Assembly (NCBI GenBank): GCA_946415365.1
Contig: CAMKSE010000023.1
Span: forward strand, 1-64,000
DNA: 64,000 nt
Direction: 5' to 3'
Source of the DNA: an uncultured Prevotellaceae bacterium
GTDB lineage: Bacteria; Bacteroidota; Bacteroidia; Bacteroidales; Bacteroidaceae
Below, one piece after another: positions 31,800 to 41,294 of this stretch; positions within the stretch are counted from its first letter, which is position 1; each line of letters starts with the position of its first letter. Made by a program: the position numbers and the translations under genes. The notes beneath the pieces are model-generated. The model made no database searches, was not told the origin of the DNA, and worked only from the letters and a program-made list of their open reading frames with translations.

Positions 31800-33203
31800 A
31801 TGAAGAAATTATTATGTTCGTTCCTGGCCGTCGGCTGTCTGACCGTCGCCAGTGCCCAGACCAAAGAGGGTGGCATCTCACGTGAGATGCTGCGTGATAT
31901 TCAGAAGGAGATGAAGGCGGAGCCCGTGAACCAGGCCCTCGTCAATGCCGTGGCCACTAACAGCATCGACGCCCTCACCGCCAACCGTCAGAATGCAGGG
32001 GCCCTCGACACGTGGTTCTCCGTAGAGACGAAGAAGCAGTCGATCACTGATCAGAAGTCATCCGGACGCTGCTGGATGTTCAGTGGCTTTAACGTGCTGC
32101 GCTCCAATTACACTCAGGCTCACGGCGACTCCATACAACTCGAGTTCTCGCAGGCCTACCTCTTCTTCTGGGATCAGCTGGAGAAGGCCAACCTGATGCT
32201 ACAGGGCTGTGCCGATACGGGCAAGCAGCCTATCGACGATCCGCGCGTGCAGTTCTTCTTCAAGTCGCCCCTCGGCGATGGCGGCACCTTCTGCGGCGTG
32301 GCCGACCTTACGGAGAAGTACGGCCTCGTACCCGCCGAGCTGATGCCCGAGAGTTTCAGCAGCGACAACACTTCGCGCATGCGAGCCCTCATCTCGTCGA
32401 AACTGCGTGAGTATGGTCTTCAGCTACGCGATATGGCGCAGAAAGACCGTAAGCAGTCGAGCATCGACAAAGCCAAGACGCGTATGCTGAGTCAGATTTA
32501 CAAGATGCTTACGCTGACTATCGGCGAACCGCTTCAGGAGTTTACCTATGCCTTCCGCGACAAGAGTGGCAAGGCCGTCGGCCCTGCCAGGAAGTACACG
32601 CCGCAGTCGTTCTATCAGGAGGTGGTGGGCGGCCCCATCAACGGCACTTTCATCATGGCGATGAACGATCCGCGCAGGCCTTACTACAAGACTTACGAGG
32701 TGGAATATGACCGTCACACCTACGACGGCCACAACTGGCGCTACGTGAACCTGCCGATGGACGATATCGAGCAGATGGCCATCGCCTCGCTGAAGGACGG
32801 CCGCAAGCTCTACAGCAGTTACGACGTGGGTAAATTCCTTGACCGTAAGCGCGGCTATGCCGACACCGAGAACTTTGACTACGCCTCGCTCTTCGGTACC
32901 ACCTTCGGCATGGACAAGGCACAGCGCATTTCCACTTTCGACAGCGGTTCAACACATGCAATGACCCTTACCGCGGTTGATCTCGACGACAATGGCAAGG
33001 TGAAGAAATGGAAGGTAGAGAATTCATGGGGCGCCTCATGGGGGCAGCAGGGCTGTCTGATCATGACCGACCGCTGGTTCCGTGAGTTCATGTTCCGTCT
33101 CGTGGTCGATAAGAAGTACGTGCCTGAGAATATCCTGAAGGCCGCAGAGACCGAACCCGTCATGGTCATGCCCGAGGATCCGCTCTTCCTGCCAGACGAG
33201 TAG
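31800..33203 (+). CDS. exported C1B cysteine aminopeptidase (bleomycin hydrolase / PepC family)
   Basis: A 467-aa papain-like peptidase with a signal peptide (MKKLLCSFLAVGCLTVASAQ), so unlike cytoplasmic PepC it is sent to the envelope. Catalytic Cys91 lies in SSGRCWMFSGFN, His in SGSTHAMTLTAVD (about 385) and Asn in KVENSWGASWG (about 409). Family enzymes are hexameric aminopeptidases. The frame extends 72 nt further up but this runs back past the promoter; ATG 31800 gives the signal sequence. Confidence 0.92.
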   Translation: MKKLLCSFLAVGCLTVASAQTKEGGISREMLRDIQKEMKAEPVNQALVNAVATNSIDALTANRQNAGALDTWFSVETKKQSITDQKSSGRCWMFSGFNVLRSNYTQAHGDSIQLEFSQAYLFFWDQLEKANLMLQGCADTGKQPIDDPRVQFFFKSPLGDGGTFCGVADLTEKYGLVPAELMPESFSSDNTSRMRALISSKLREYGLQLRDMAQKDRKQSSIDKAKTRMLSQIYKMLTLTIGEPLQEFTYAFRDKSGKAVGPARKYTPQSFYQEVVGGPINGTFIMAMNDPRRPYYKTYEVEYDRHTYDGHNWRYVNLPMDDIEQMAIASLKDGRKLYSSYDVGKFLDRKRGYADTENFDYASLFGTTFGMDKAQRISTFDSGSTHAMTLTAVDLDDNGKVKKWKVENSWGASWGQQGCLIMTDRWFREFMFRLVVDKKYVPENILKAAETEPVMVMPEDPLFLPDE

Positions 33204-33256
33204 GGAATGAGTAGTTAAGAAGTTAGATAGTTAAGGTAGTTAAATTGTTAAGCCAA
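33204..33256. repeat. TAGTTAA-type short repeats
   Basis: The gap between the two peptidase genes consists of five related units around (T)AGTTA(A) at 7-9 nt spacing. Confidence 0.5.
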
Positions 33257-35380
33257 ATGAAAATAATAAAGACCATTATGTCAATGACTATGGCATCAGC
33301 AGTGCTGTTGCAGTTTAGTGCCTGTGGGCAGAGTGAGCGTGAGAACCCGCTGTTAGTGGAGAGTACGTTACCGTTTGGTGCGCCTGATTTCAGCAAAATC
33401 CAGACCACCGACTATATGCCAGCCTTCGAGACGGCCATCCAGCAGACGCGTGAGAACATCCAGAAGATCGTGGACACCCCGGACTCGGCCACGTTCGAGA
33501 ACACCATCCTGGCCTATGAGGAGAGCGGACGGCTGCTCGACCGTGTGGGCCGTGTGTTCTTTGCCCTCGTCGAGGCCGACAAGACGCCTGAGATTGGTGA
33601 GATAGAGAAGAAGGTGCAGCCGATGTTGACGGACTTGGAGAACGAGATTTCGTTCAACAAGCCCTTGTTTGAGCGCATCCGTCAGGTGTATGACCGTGAG
33701 CACGACTCGCTCAGCGGCGAAGACCAGAAGCTGCTGGAGGAGATTTATAAGAGTTTCGTGCGCAGGGGTGCCCTGTTGCCCGACGATAAGATGGAGCGCA
33801 TGAAGGAGATTAACCTCCGCATCTCCGACCTCCAGACGAAGTGGGGCGACATTGTGCCCGACGCCACCAACGATGCTGTGGTGTGGGTAGACAAGAAGGA
33901 AGAACTGGCAGGACTGAGTGAGGCCGACATCGCCCAGTGTAAGAAAGATGCCGAGAGTCGTGGCGGAAAGGCGCCTTATGCCATCGTCATCGTGAACACC
34001 ACCCAGCAGCCGCTGTTGTCAAGCCTCGACAACCGCGACCTGCGCAAACAGGTTTACGAGGCTTCCATACATCGTTCCGACGGTACCGGCAAGTACAACA
34101 CGTTCTCCATCGTCTGTGAGATTGCCAAGCTGAGGGCTGAGCAGGCTGAGATTATGGGCTATCCCAACTACGCCTCGTATTCATTAGAGAAGGCAATGGC
34201 CAAGACGCCTGAGAATGTGTATGCCTTCCTGAAGAATCTGATAAAGGAGTATTCGCCGAAGGCCGATGCAGAGACGAAGGCCATCGAGGATTTCGCCCGC
34301 CAGACCGAGGGACAGGACTTCCAACTGCAGCCCTATGACCGCTTCTACTACTCAGCGAAGATGAAGAAACAGCTTTTGGATGTCTCCGACGACGAGGTGA
34401 AGCCGTATTTCAATGTTGACAGTGTGTTGATGAACGGTGTGTTCTATGCCGCCAACCGTGCGTATGGATTAACCTTCAAGGAGCGCAAGGATATTCCCCT
34501 CTATCATCCTGACATGAAGGCCTTCGAGGTGATCGACAAGGACGGTACGACAAAGGCCCTCTTCTATTGCGACTACTACCGCAGGCCCACGAAGCGCGGT
34601 GGTGCCTGGATGGACGGCTTCGCCAAGCAGAGCCGTCAGTGGAACCAGATACCTATTATATATAATGTATGTAATAGTGCCAAGGCTCCGGAAGGTCAGC
34701 CGTCGCTGCTGACGTGGGACGAGGTGACGACGATGTTCCATGAGTTCGGGCACGCCCTACACGGCATCCTCTCCGACTGTCAGTATAACACGTTGAGTGG
34801 CACTTCCGTGGCACGCGACTTCGTGGAGATGCCCTCGCAGTTCAATGAGTCGTTTGCTTCGATCCCGGAGGTGTTCGACCACTATGCCCGCCATTACCAG
34901 ACGGGTGAGCCGATGCCTGCCGACCTAAAGGAGCGCATGCTGAAGAGCATCAACTTCCAGACGGCCTATGCCTTGGGTGAGAACCTCGCCGCCACCTGTG
35001 CCGATATGGCTTGGCACATGCTCGCCTCGAAGGATATTCCCACGCCAGACAAGGCCGCAGCGTTTGAGACAGAGGCCCTGAGACAGGTGGGACTGCTCAA
35101 TCCCCAGATTCCGCCACGTTACTTCACCAGCTACTTCAACCATGTGTGGGGTGGGGGCTATGCTGCCGGCTACTATAGCTATCTCTGGACGGAGGTGCTG
35201 GCTGTGAACATTGCCGACGTCTTCGCCCAGCGTGGTGCCTTGAAGCCTGAGACGGGACAGGAGATGCGCGATAAGATCCTGAGTCGTGGTAATACGGGCG
35301 ACCTGATGCAGATGTTCTCCGATTTCACGGGTATGAAGGAGCCTGATGCCTCCAGCCTGCTCAAGGCAAGGGGACTGTGA
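33257..35380 (+). CDS. dcp: M3-family peptidyl-dipeptidase lipoprotein
   Basis: A 707-aa zinc peptidase of the thimet oligopeptidase family, with a lipoprotein signal (AVLLQFSACGQS). The zinc motif HEFGHALHG is at about residue 495. Family landmarks NPLLVESTLPFGAPDF, AKMKKQLLDVSDDEVKPYF, FNESFASIPEVFDHYARHYQTGEPMP and HVWGGGYAAGYYSYLWTEVL are present. The usual Dcp length is about 680-700. It clips dipeptides from peptide C-termini, probably in the periplasm. It follows the C1B peptidase in the same direction, forming a peptide-degrading pair. Confidence 0.92.
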   Translation: MKIIKTIMSMTMASAVLLQFSACGQSERENPLLVESTLPFGAPDFSKIQTTDYMPAFETAIQQTRENIQKIVDTPDSATFENTILAYEESGRLLDRVGRVFFALVEADKTPEIGEIEKKVQPMLTDLENEISFNKPLFERIRQVYDREHDSLSGEDQKLLEEIYKSFVRRGALLPDDKMERMKEINLRISDLQTKWGDIVPDATNDAVVWVDKKEELAGLSEADIAQCKKDAESRGGKAPYAIVIVNTTQQPLLSSLDNRDLRKQVYEASIHRSDGTGKYNTFSIVCEIAKLRAEQAEIMGYPNYASYSLEKAMAKTPENVYAFLKNLIKEYSPKADAETKAIEDFARQTEGQDFQLQPYDRFYYSAKMKKQLLDVSDDEVKPYFNVDSVLMNGVFYAANRAYGLTFKERKDIPLYHPDMKAFEVIDKDGTTKALFYCDYYRRPTKRGGAWMDGFAKQSRQWNQIPIIYNVCNSAKAPEGQPSLLTWDEVTTMFHEFGHALHGILSDCQYNTLSGTSVARDFVEMPSQFNESFASIPEVFDHYARHYQTGEPMPADLKERMLKSINFQTAYALGENLAATCADMAWHMLASKDIPTPDKAAAFETEALRQVGLLNPQIPPRYFTSYFNHVWGGGYAAGYYSYLWTEVLAVNIADVFAQRGALKPETGQEMRDKILSRGNTGDLMQMFSDFTGMKEPDASSLLKARGL

Positions 35381-35382
35381 AG

Positions 35383-35424
35383 ATTGAAAATTGAAGATTG
35401 AAGATTGAAAATTGAAGAATGAAG
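35383..35424. repeat. ATTGAAG tandem heptamers containing the next start codon
   Basis: Six contiguous units: ATTGAAA, ATTGAAG twice, ATTGAAA, ATTGAAG, AATGAAG. The last unit supplies the ATG of the SDR gene at 35419. Confidence 0.85.
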
Positions 35425-36126
35425 AGGGCTGTTGTCATAGGGGCGTCGTCGGGAATCGGAATGGAAGTGGCGAAGCTGCTGCTCCAGGATGGTTGGACGC
35501 TCGGCGTGGCTGCCCGAAGGGTGGAACTGTTGCAGACGATTGGGGCGGCGGAGGTCGCAGAGATTGACGTGACCGCTGAGGATGCCACAGCGCGACTGCG
35601 TGACCTGGTGGCGCGACTGGGCGGTATGGATCTTTTCTTCTATGCCTCAGGCATCGGCAAGCAGAACCGTGAACTGAGGGAGGACATCGAACTCGCCACG
35701 ATGCAGACGAATGGTTTGGGTTTTACCCGAATGATTGGCGAGGCTTATCGCTATTTCGCAGAGCGGGGTGAGGGACATATCGCCGCCATCACCTCTATCG
35801 CTGGCACGAAGGGCTTGGGGCCTGCTCCATCGTATTCTGCCACGAAGGCTATGCAGAACGTTTATCTGCAGGCTCTCGAGCAGCAGGCCAATGCCCGTGG
35901 ACTCCGCATCCGCTTTACTGATATCCGTCCGGGATTTGTCGACACAGCACTGCTCAATGGCGACTTTAAGTATCCCATGATGCTGCGTCCGGAGAACGTG
36001 GCGCGTGAGATCGTAAGCGCCATCAACAGCCATCAGCATATCCGTGTCATCGATTGGCGTTACCGTATGCTGACAGCCTTCTGGCGACGTATTCCAAGAT
36101 TTATCTGGCGAAGATTTAAACTATAG
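35419..36126 (+). CDS. short-chain dehydrogenase/reductase
   Basis: A 235-aa Rossmann enzyme. Nucleotide motif GASSGIG (8-14), the NAG-like motif YASGIG (about 76-81), catalytic Ser in ITSIAGTKG and the YSATK Tyr-Lys motif (YxxxK) are all present. PGFVDTALL follows as in classical SDRs. A basic C-terminal tail (WRRIPRFIWRRFKL) may contact the membrane. Substrate unknown. The start codon lies inside a heptamer repeat. Confidence 0.9.
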   Translation: MKRAVVIGASSGIGMEVAKLLLQDGWTLGVAARRVELLQTIGAAEVAEIDVTAEDATARLRDLVARLGGMDLFFYASGIGKQNRELREDIELATMQTNGLGFTRMIGEAYRYFAERGEGHIAAITSIAGTKGLGPAPSYSATKAMQNVYLQALEQQANARGLRIRFTDIRPGFVDTALLNGDFKYPMMLRPENVAREIVSAINSHQHIRVIDWRYRMLTAFWRRIPRFIWRRFKL

Positions 36127-36130
36127 AAAG

Positions 36131-36157
36131 AGAGGGGCGATCATCAATCGCCCCTCT
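36131..36157. terminator. bidirectional terminator
   Basis: A perfect 11-bp stem AGAGGGGCGAT/ATCGCCCCTCT with loop CATCA between convergent genes. Confidence 0.8.
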
Positions 36158-36158
36158 G

Positions 36159-37517
36159 TTATTTCCGTCTGACTCTTAGTATCTCTACGATACGGCTCAT
36201 TTGGTTGGGTATGCGTATCTGCTGGGGACATTTGGGAAGGCATTCCTCACAATCCTGGCAGGAGCGGGCCCACGTCTCTGCATCGGGCAGGGCCTTGCGG
36301 TAGCCCTCGATGAACTGCTGCTGACGCTCGGCGTAGTCGGCTGCAGTGGCAGCTGGCAGAGGCAGGATGTGGTCAGTGACAGCCTGGTTGTAATAGGCAA
36401 AGTTACCAGGGATGTTGACGCCATAGGGACAGGGCATGCAATATTCGCAGGTGGTGCAGGGAATGGTCGGGAAACCCGACATCTGGTCGGCGATGTCGGC
36501 CAGCAGGGCGTTCTCTGCTTCTGTGCAGATCTCGAGGGGTGAGAAGGTGCTGACGTTCTCTTCAAGATGCTCCATGCGGTTCATGCCACTCAGCGTGGTG
36601 AGGATGTTGGGGTGGGAGCCTACCCAGCGGAAGGCCCAGCGGGCTGTGCTGTCATCTGGGCGACGAGCCTTGAGCTGGTCAGTCAGTTCTTGTGCCATAC
36701 GGCCGAAGGCGCCGCCACGAAGGGGTTCCATGACGACGTTCTGGATGCCGAGTTTCTCGCATTTGCCGTAGAGGTATTCAGCATCGGCATCCACACGCCG
36801 GCCACTACGCAATGAGGCATGGCGCCAGTCGAGGAAATTCATCTGGATCTGCACGAAGTCCCAGTGGTAGTCGTCGTGATGGTCAAGTAGCCAGTCGAAA
36901 GCGCTCACGTCACCGTGATAGGAGAATCCAAGGTGACGGATGCGGCCTGCCTCACGCTCCTTCATGAGGAATTCGAGCAGTCCGTTGTCGAGGAAACGTC
37001 CCTTAAGGCCATCCACTCCTCCACCGCCGATGCTGTGGAGCAGGTAGTAGTCAATATAATCAACGCGTAGCCGCTCAAACGACTGGCGGTACATCTTCAC
37101 GGACTCGTGGAAGTCCCAGAGGTTTTGTCCTTGGTTCGACATCTTCGTGGCCACGTAGAACTTCTCTCTTGGATGACGGGCGAGGGCGTTGCCAGTGAGC
37201 ACTTCCGACCTTCCGCGCATATACATCGGGGCGGTGTCGAAGTAGTTCACGCCGTGGGCGATGGCATAGTCCACAAGTTCGTTCACTTCGTCCTGGTCGT
37301 TTGGCAGGCGCATCATACCGAACCCCAGGAGTGAGATCTGTTCTCCTGAGCCGTGCTGTACGCGGTAGGTCATGCGGACATCGCTGGTCTCCTTGCTGTC
37401 CTGTGCGAATGCTCTAAGAGGCTCCATAGCCATGAGCGCCACGGCAGAGCCTGTGCCGATGCCGAGTCGTCTTAAGAACTCGCGCCGGCTGATGTTAGGC
37501 CTGTTTTTCTCATTCAT
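36159..37517 (-). CDS. Tat-exported aldo/keto reductase with 4Fe-4S domain
   Basis: A 452-aa protein. The twin-arginine signal (NISRREFLRRLGIGTGSAVALMAME) predicts folded export. An AKR barrel follows (VNYFDTAPMYMRGRSE with the catalytic Tyr, VATKMSN Lys, YLLHSIGG His). The C-terminal ferredoxin-like module carries CTTCEYCMPCPYGVNIP and CQDCEECLPKCPQQI. This AKR+Fer4 architecture is common in Bacteroidetes; the substrate is unknown. ATG 37517 is chosen because it starts the Tat signal. Same strand as and 22 nt after the GH8 gene. Confidence 0.9.
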   Translation of the reverse strand: MNEKNRPNISRREFLRRLGIGTGSAVALMAMEPLRAFAQDSKETSDVRMTYRVQHGSGEQISLLGFGMMRLPNDQDEVNELVDYAIAHGVNYFDTAPMYMRGRSEVLTGNALARHPREKFYVATKMSNQGQNLWDFHESVKMYRQSFERLRVDYIDYYLLHSIGGGGVDGLKGRFLDNGLLEFLMKEREAGRIRHLGFSYHGDVSAFDWLLDHHDDYHWDFVQIQMNFLDWRHASLRSGRRVDADAEYLYGKCEKLGIQNVVMEPLRGGAFGRMAQELTDQLKARRPDDSTARWAFRWVGSHPNILTTLSGMNRMEHLEENVSTFSPLEICTEAENALLADIADQMSGFPTIPCTTCEYCMPCPYGVNIPGNFAYYNQAVTDHILPLPAATAADYAERQQQFIEGYRKALPDAETWARSCQDCEECLPKCPQQIRIPNQMSRIVEILRVRRK

Positions 37518-37539
37518 CGTGTTGTTGGTTTGAGTGTTG

Positions 37540-38889
37540 CTATTTCTGTGGAAGGATGATGCGGTAGTTGCCGCTGAGATGCATGAAGGCAAAGAGGCGC
37601 AGCAGACCGTCATAATAGGCATCGAAGTAGCCGTCTTCGAAGGGTACGTGCTTGGCATTCCACAGTCCGTCTACGAACGCTTTGCTCTTGTCGTGGCTGC
37701 ACATCATCGAGGCGGCAGCGGAGGTGGCCACAAGGCCGATGCTATGGCGCAGTTTGCGGAAGCCGCCGGCCTGCAAGATCTCATCGCCCTCAGGAAGGGT
37801 ACCGTCTGTGCGGTACTGGTCGACGAAGGTATCAACACCCTGACTGTAGAGGAAGTTCTGGATAGTCTCACCATACTGACGCTGCCACTCGCCGTCGGCA
37901 CAACTCCACTCATAGTCGAGGGTAATGTTCATAGGCACGCGCCAGGAGTCATAACGGAAGTTGTTGCTGCCGTTGCGGCGGGGTGCTCCCTGAGGACGCT
38001 GCTGCATGCCAGGGAAACGGGGCATCTGCATCTCAGAGCCGTCATACTGGCACATATCGGCGTTGAGACCGGTCTGAGGGTTGATGGCCTTGTGGAGGAA
38101 CTCACGGCTCTTACGGGCACACTCGTTCCAGTAGTCTGAGCGGCCGTCGTTAGCCCAGCGTGCCCAAACCTCGTAGAAAGCGGGGATGTGATAGCTGGGA
38201 TCAGTGTAGCGCTGTCCGAATCCGTCAGGGGTGAAGGTTATGAGCTGTGTCTCGGGGTCGATGAGGTACATCTTCTGCGGTCCTGTCTGCTGAGGACCGA
38301 AGCCAGGGAACCCAGCCGGACGAGGCTCCGGCTCGTATTCCTTGGGCTGTATGCAGTTGAGGATATGCTGGGCCTCGGCCAGGTAGTTGATGCCGGTATC
38401 GTTGCCCCAACGGTTGGAGGCAAAGATGAGGGCGGTGATGAAGTAGAGCTCACCATCGCTGGCGGCTCCCTGGGCATTACGGGTACCGTCAGTCTTGCAG
38501 CTCCATGCGAAGTAACCCTCGCGGATGCCGTCCTGATGCTGCATGTATTTCTTGCTCCAGCGCCACAGACGGTCGAAAATGTCTTTTTCACCGAATTGTA
38601 CGGCAATCATCAGTCCGTAGGACATGCCCTCAGTACGGGCGTCGTGGTTCTTCACGTCGGAGACGTAGCCCATGGAGTCGCCGACCTCAAAATAGACCTT
38701 GTCTGGGCCGCGGAACACGGCATTGAACACTTCCTTGAGTTTTGCGTCAACGTCGGCCTGGCTGTAGCCCATCTCCACGAAGAGGTTACGGTACTGGCCT
38801 GTCTCGAAAGCACCTTTCGTCCAGGGGGTCAGTGCCGAGGCCTGGAACGTGAGCATCAAAAGTGATGCGAGCATGAATAATTTCTTCAT
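37540..38889 (-). CDS. glycoside hydrolase family 8 (exo-oligoxylanase-like)
   Basis: A 449-aa exported enzyme (signal MKKLFMLASLLMLTFQASA). The GH8 fold signatures are ARTEGMSYGLMI with the acid Glu87, and AASDGELYFITALIFASNRWG with Asp145. The sequence resembles reducing-end xylose-releasing exo-oligoxylanases (Rex), so it probably trims xylo-oligosaccharides; chitosanase or endoglucanase activity is possible in GH8. Its ATG overlaps the stop of the nhaC-like gene by 4 nt (ATGA). Confidence 0.9.
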   Translation of the reverse strand: MKKLFMLASLLMLTFQASALTPWTKGAFETGQYRNLFVEMGYSQADVDAKLKEVFNAVFRGPDKVYFEVGDSMGYVSDVKNHDARTEGMSYGLMIAVQFGEKDIFDRLWRWSKKYMQHQDGIREGYFAWSCKTDGTRNAQGAASDGELYFITALIFASNRWGNDTGINYLAEAQHILNCIQPKEYEPEPRPAGFPGFGPQQTGPQKMYLIDPETQLITFTPDGFGQRYTDPSYHIPAFYEVWARWANDGRSDYWNECARKSREFLHKAINPQTGLNADMCQYDGSEMQMPRFPGMQQRPQGAPRRNGSNNFRYDSWRVPMNITLDYEWSCADGEWQRQYGETIQNFLYSQGVDTFVDQYRTDGTLPEGDEILQAGGFRKLRHSIGLVATSAAASMMCSHDKSKAFVDGLWNAKHVPFEDGYFDAYYDGLLRLFAFMHLSGNYRIILPQK

Positions 38890-40346
38890 TGTTTGTCTGG
38901 AATATGGATTGTTGATAATTGTTTGTCTGAGGGAACCTTGCGTATCTTCCAGCCGATGGCGGCGATGATGATACTCATCAGGGGTGAGAGCAGGTTAAAG
39001 AAGCAGTAGGGCAGGTAGGTGAGTGTTGGTACACCGAGTACGGTGGACTGTGTCATGCCGCAGGTGTTCCACGGTATCAGAACCGAGGTAACGGTGGCAG
39101 CATCCTCTGTCGTGCGACTCAGCAGGCGCGACTCATAGCCTTCTTTTTTGAACACTTCTTTATAGATATCGGCATTGAGTACGATGGATATGAACTGGTC
39201 GCCGGTGGTGATATTCAGGAATATGCCCGTGCCGACGGTCGACGACACCAGACTGACGCGGCTCCTGACGAAGCGCACGATTACGCCCGTGATACTCTCG
39301 ATCATACGGCTGGCCACCATCGAGGCACCGAAGCACATGGCACAGATGATCAGCCAGATGGTGTTGAGCATACCCGCCATTCCACTGGTAGAGACGAGCT
39401 CGTTGAGTGAGGCATTGCCTGTCTCTACGGCCGTAGCTCCGTAGAAGGTAATGGCCAATCCCTTAATCAGACTGCCACTGGAGGAAATCTCAGTGAGGAT
39501 GTGGGGCTGGAGGATCAAGGCCATGAAGCCGGCCATGATTGACGAGGCGAAGAGCACAATCAACGACGGCACGCGGCGGGCGATGAGCACTGCCGTCAGC
39601 AGCGGCACCAGCAATGTCCACAGGGAAATAGTGAACGTGTTGTAAAGACCCTCGGTATATTCGCCGACTTGTACTTCCGTTGCCGCATTACTCCCCAGAC
39701 CGGCCATGAAGAAGATCGTGACGGTGATAAGGAAGGTGGGCACGGTGGTATATACCATATATTGAATATGTACGAAGAGATCGGTGCCTGTGGCCGAGGA
39801 GGCGAGGATGGTGGTGTCGCTGAGGGGTGACATCTTGTCGCCGAAATAGGCTCCGGAGATGATGGCTCCCGCCGTCCATGCCTCGGAAACGCCCAGTGCA
39901 TGGCCGATGCCGAGCAGGGCCACACCAATGGTGGCGATAGTGGTCCAGGAACTGCCGGAGAGCACTGAAATCAGGGCACAGATAATACATGCTGATACGA
40001 GAAAGAACTGCGGCGACATGATCTGCACACCGTAGTAGATGAGTGTTGGCACGATGCCGCTGATCATCCACGAGCCGGCAAGCATACCCACACAGAGCAG
40101 GATGACAAGGGTGATGCTCACTTCTCCGAGGGTGGCCTTGATCTGCTTCTCGAAGGTACGCCAGGGTACTCGGTAGACCGACATAGAGATGCTGACGCAC
40201 ACGGCCATGCCCATCAGCAGCGCTATCTGACTGCCCCCACTGAGGGAATCGCTGCCGAAAAGTGTGATGGCAATGGATAGGAATCCAATGAGCACCACCA
40301 CGGGAATGATGGCAACGACAGGGTGGGGAAGTGGCTTTTTATCCAT
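38886..40346 (-). CDS. nhaC: NhaC-family Na+/H+ antiporter
   Basis: A 486-aa inner-membrane protein with about 11-12 hydrophobic helices. The NhaC signature region is clear: SGSSWTTIATIGVALLGIG, EAWTAGAIISGAYFGDKMSPLSDTTILASSATG and GTGIFLNITTGDQFISIVLNADIYKEVF. It exchanges Na+ for H+ (or related ions). The promoter box (40362-40355) is only 8 nt from the start, so the leader is very short. First gene of the nhaC-GH8-AKR transcript. Confidence 0.92.
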   Translation of the reverse strand: MDKKPLPHPVVAIIPVVVLIGFLSIAITLFGSDSLSGGSQIALLMGMAVCVSISMSVYRVPWRTFEKQIKATLGEVSITLVILLCVGMLAGSWMISGIVPTLIYYGVQIMSPQFFLVSACIICALISVLSGSSWTTIATIGVALLGIGHALGVSEAWTAGAIISGAYFGDKMSPLSDTTILASSATGTDLFVHIQYMVYTTVPTFLITVTIFFMAGLGSNAATEVQVGEYTEGLYNTFTISLWTLLVPLLTAVLIARRVPSLIVLFASSIMAGFMALILQPHILTEISSSGSLIKGLAITFYGATAVETGNASLNELVSTSGMAGMLNTIWLIICAMCFGASMVASRMIESITGVIVRFVRSRVSLVSSTVGTGIFLNITTGDQFISIVLNADIYKEVFKKEGYESRLLSRTTEDAATVTSVLIPWNTCGMTQSTVLGVPTLTYLPYCFFNLLSPLMSIIIAAIGWKIRKVPSDKQLSTIHIPDKQ

Positions 40347-40354
40347 ATCGGCGA

Positions 40355-40362
40355 CAAAGGTA
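40355..40362 (-). promoter_or_regulatory. promoter of nhaC-GH8-AKR operon
   Basis: Minus-strand TACCTTTG, with its last G 9 nt upstream of the ATG, predicting a leader of about 5 nt or none. Confidence 0.6.
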
Positions 40363-40406
40363 CAATTTTTTTCTTAATTCTATAGTCTTATTTCTTATTT
40401 TATTTG

Positions 40407-40414
40407 TAACTTTG
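40407..40414 (+). promoter_or_regulatory. promoter of HD-domain gene
   Basis: TAACTTTG about 20 nt before the start codons at 40434/40437. Confidence 0.55.
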
Positions 40415-40433
40415 CACCCAAATAAAATTATTG

Positions 40434-41105
40434 ATGATGACAAAAGAGGAATTTCTGCAACTTCAGAAAAAATATGCCGTACAGATAGATGAAATCCGTC
40501 AGTCGGCTCATGCACTGCATCAGCGTGTTAACCAGACCTATGGCGACGATTTGCCCTATGGGTTTCATCTCGACATGGTGGCTGAGGGTATACAAACCTA
40601 TGGCCATCTGGTGTGCGTCAGCGAGGATGATGTGCTGCCGATGTTCTTCGGTGGCTATTATCACGACAGCATAGAGGATGCACGTATGACGTACAACGAC
40701 GTGATGCATGAGGCTCGGTTACGGATGACGGAGGAGCAGGCACTGATGGCTACGGAGATCGTTTATGCCCTGACCAACGATAAGGGTCGTACACGTGACG
40801 AGAGGGCGGGGGAGAATTATTATAAAGGTATTCGCGAGACGCCCTATGCACCGTTTATAAAACTCTGCGACCGTCTTGCCAACATCACCTATACTTGTTC
40901 TATTGATAGCGGCAAGGATGGTAACAGAATGAGGGAGATCTACAAGGGTGAGATGGCCCATTTCCTCTCTTCTATCAAGTCTGGGAGCGACGATCCTCGT
41001 CTGCAGATACCTTATGAGGTCATCATGACACTGGCGGAGATCCTGATTGAAGAGGTGGACCGTGACGAAATCCGCAAACAATGGGGTGAATTGTATAAAA
41101 AGTGA
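40434..41105 (+). CDS. HD-domain protein, alarmone-hydrolase-like
   Basis: A 223-aa protein with the metal-site spacing of SpoT/MESH1-type (p)ppGpp hydrolases: His45 (GFHLDMVA), His77-Asp78 with Glu81-Asp82 (YYHDSIEDA, compare HDxxEDT), IVYALTNDKGR, and Asp146 (KLCDRLANI, compare KLADRLHN). No synthetase domain. It may hydrolyse (p)ppGpp or another nucleotide (inference). ATG at 40434 or 40437; TTG at 40431 is also in frame. Confidence 0.75.
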   Translation: MMTKEEFLQLQKKYAVQIDEIRQSAHALHQRVNQTYGDDLPYGFHLDMVAEGIQTYGHLVCVSEDDVLPMFFGGYYHDSIEDARMTYNDVMHEARLRMTEEQALMATEIVYALTNDKGRTRDERAGENYYKGIRETPYAPFIKLCDRLANITYTCSIDSGKDGNRMREIYKGEMAHFLSSIKSGSDDPRLQIPYEVIMTLAEILIEEVDRDEIRKQWGELYKK

Positions 41106-41156
41106 AATGGCAAATAGGTAAAAAGTAAGCAAAAACACAATTTTTCTTGCATTTTA

Positions 41157-41188
41157 TTTGTTTGTTTCGCAAAAATAATGTACTTTTG
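41157..41188 (+). promoter_or_regulatory. promoter of the Phe/Tyr operon
   Basis: TTTG 41157-41160, 20 nt, TACTTTTG 41181-41188: a canonical Bacteroidetes promoter. Transcription should begin near 41193, giving a leader of about 190 nt before pheA. Confidence 0.82.
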
Positions 41189-41216
41189 CAGCCGAAAAGA
41201 TAAAAACGATTAGATT

Positions 41217-41294
41217 ATGTCAATGTTGAATGCTTACTTTTATGGCTATTACTTTTACTTTGCAAGCAATTGTGAAGCGGGAAGTTGCGTATAA
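41217..41294 (+). CDS. Phe/Tyr leader peptide of the attenuator
   Basis: A 25-codon ORF starting at ATG 41217 and ending at TAA 41292-41294. Codons 7-15 read YFYGYYFYF: five Tyr and three Phe in nine codons. Downstream operon products make Phe and Tyr. The last third of the ORF (41272-41282) is also strand 2 of an RNA hairpin that competes with a terminator. It should act as a stalling sensor of charged tRNA-Tyr and tRNA-Phe, as pheL, trpL and hisL do in enterobacteria. Too short for routine gene calling. Confidence 0.85.
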   Translation: MSMLNAYFYGYYFYFASNCEAGSCV

